A stretch of DNA of 6,206 bases from Bifidobacterium breve (lineage in GTDB: Bacteria; Actinomycetota; Actinomycetes; S36-B12). The position numbers and the translations under genes were made by a program. Below the pieces are notes generated by a model. That model was not told where the DNA came from. It searched no databases and worked only from the letters and a program-made list of their open reading frames with translations. Positions 6,144 to 6,206 of this stretch are shown here, piece by piece. The stretch is from assembly GCA_945870085.1 (NCBI GenBank), contig CAMBQX010000103.1, positions 1-6,206 of the forward strand, written 5' to 3'. The first letter of the stretch is position 1; each line of letters opens with the position of its first letter.

Positions 6144-6162
6144 AATCGGCCGTTGGCCGGTT
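6144..6162 (+). ncRNA. Leader hairpin 3
   Basis: AATCGGCC-GTT-GGCCGGTT: eight pairs including one G-T wobble, with a three-base loop, followed by GCCTTTTC. The GC-rich stem with a short pyrimidine tract resembles a weak intrinsic terminator. In a leader carrying boxA it would be read through, so a structural or processing role is more likely. Confidence 0.5.
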
Positions 6163-6206
6163 GCCTTTTCTCAGACGGATTCCTTTGGTAGAAATATGAG
6201 CACACA

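Larger units (their letters stand above)
6036..6206 (+). other. rRNA operon leader (5' external transcribed region upstream of 16S)
   Basis: The 356 bases after tyrS hold no credible gene. From the predicted P2 start to the window edge the sequence has the layout of an actinobacterial rRNA leader: a hairpin, then CTTGAGAACTCAACAGCGTG, then TCAATGCCA and ATACCCCGT, which I recall in similar order in Streptomyces leaders, then ATTCCTTTGG near the end. The 16S gene start (GAGTTTGATC-type) is not reached and should lie within a few hundred bases to the right. Such leaders carry antitermination and RNase III processing signals. Confidence 0.8.

Noticed and set aside
6023..6205. Small minus-strand reading frame over the rRNA leader
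   Set aside because: It lies antisense to a conserved structured leader and shows no ribosome binding site or domain.

Overview
The window looks like a chromosomal segment from an actinobacterium (high confidence for the phylum, low for anything finer). Three things support this. The arginine genes are packed in the actinobacterial order argD-argR-argG-argH. The TyrS sequence resembles mycobacterial TyrS through its HIGH-type, GGxDQWGN and KFGK regions. The right edge carries an rRNA leader whose CTTGAGAACTCAACAGCGTG element matches, from memory, the leaders of Streptomyces and mycobacterial rrn operons. Base composition looks intermediate, and leucine TTA codons are common in every gene (for example codon 56 of argH at 2620-2622). 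That argues against Streptomyces-like very high GC genomes and suits a moderate-GC lineage.

Left part (1-3864, + strand): the 3' end of an arginine operon. It holds the C-terminal part of ArgD, the complete repressor ArgR, ArgG and ArgH. The first two junctions overlap by four bases (ATGA and GTGA) and argG/argH are three bases apart, so the block is probably one translationally coupled transcript. ArgD makes N-acetylornithine, ArgG and ArgH convert citrulline plus aspartate into arginine plus fumarate, and ArgR senses arginine and represses. argF is not between argD and argR, so the ornithine-to-citrulline step must be encoded elsewhere.

Middle (3865-4554): a single minus-strand gene for a short AlkA-type (HhH-GPD) alkylation-repair DNA glycosylase. 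It converges on argH across a 20-base gap containing a short direct repeat, and diverges from tyrS across about 28 bases.

Right part (4555-6206): tyrS, encoding tyrosyl-tRNA synthetase, with a perfect 16-base palindrome over its start codons. It is followed by about 356 bases without a gene. That stretch reads as the promoter and leader region of a ribosomal RNA operon: two sigma-70-type promoters sharing a 10-base -35 block, a small dyad between them, a hairpin, a boxA-like element and two further hairpins. The 16S gene itself must begin beyond the right edge.

Most of the window is ordinary core genome. I see no mobile element, CRISPR array, tRNA gene or evident new defence or biosynthetic system. 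The points worth a second look are regulatory or concern neighbourhood evolution: the glycosylase type beside tyrS, the palindrome at the tyrS start, the tight tyrS-rrn junction without a recognisable terminator, and the repeated promoter block.
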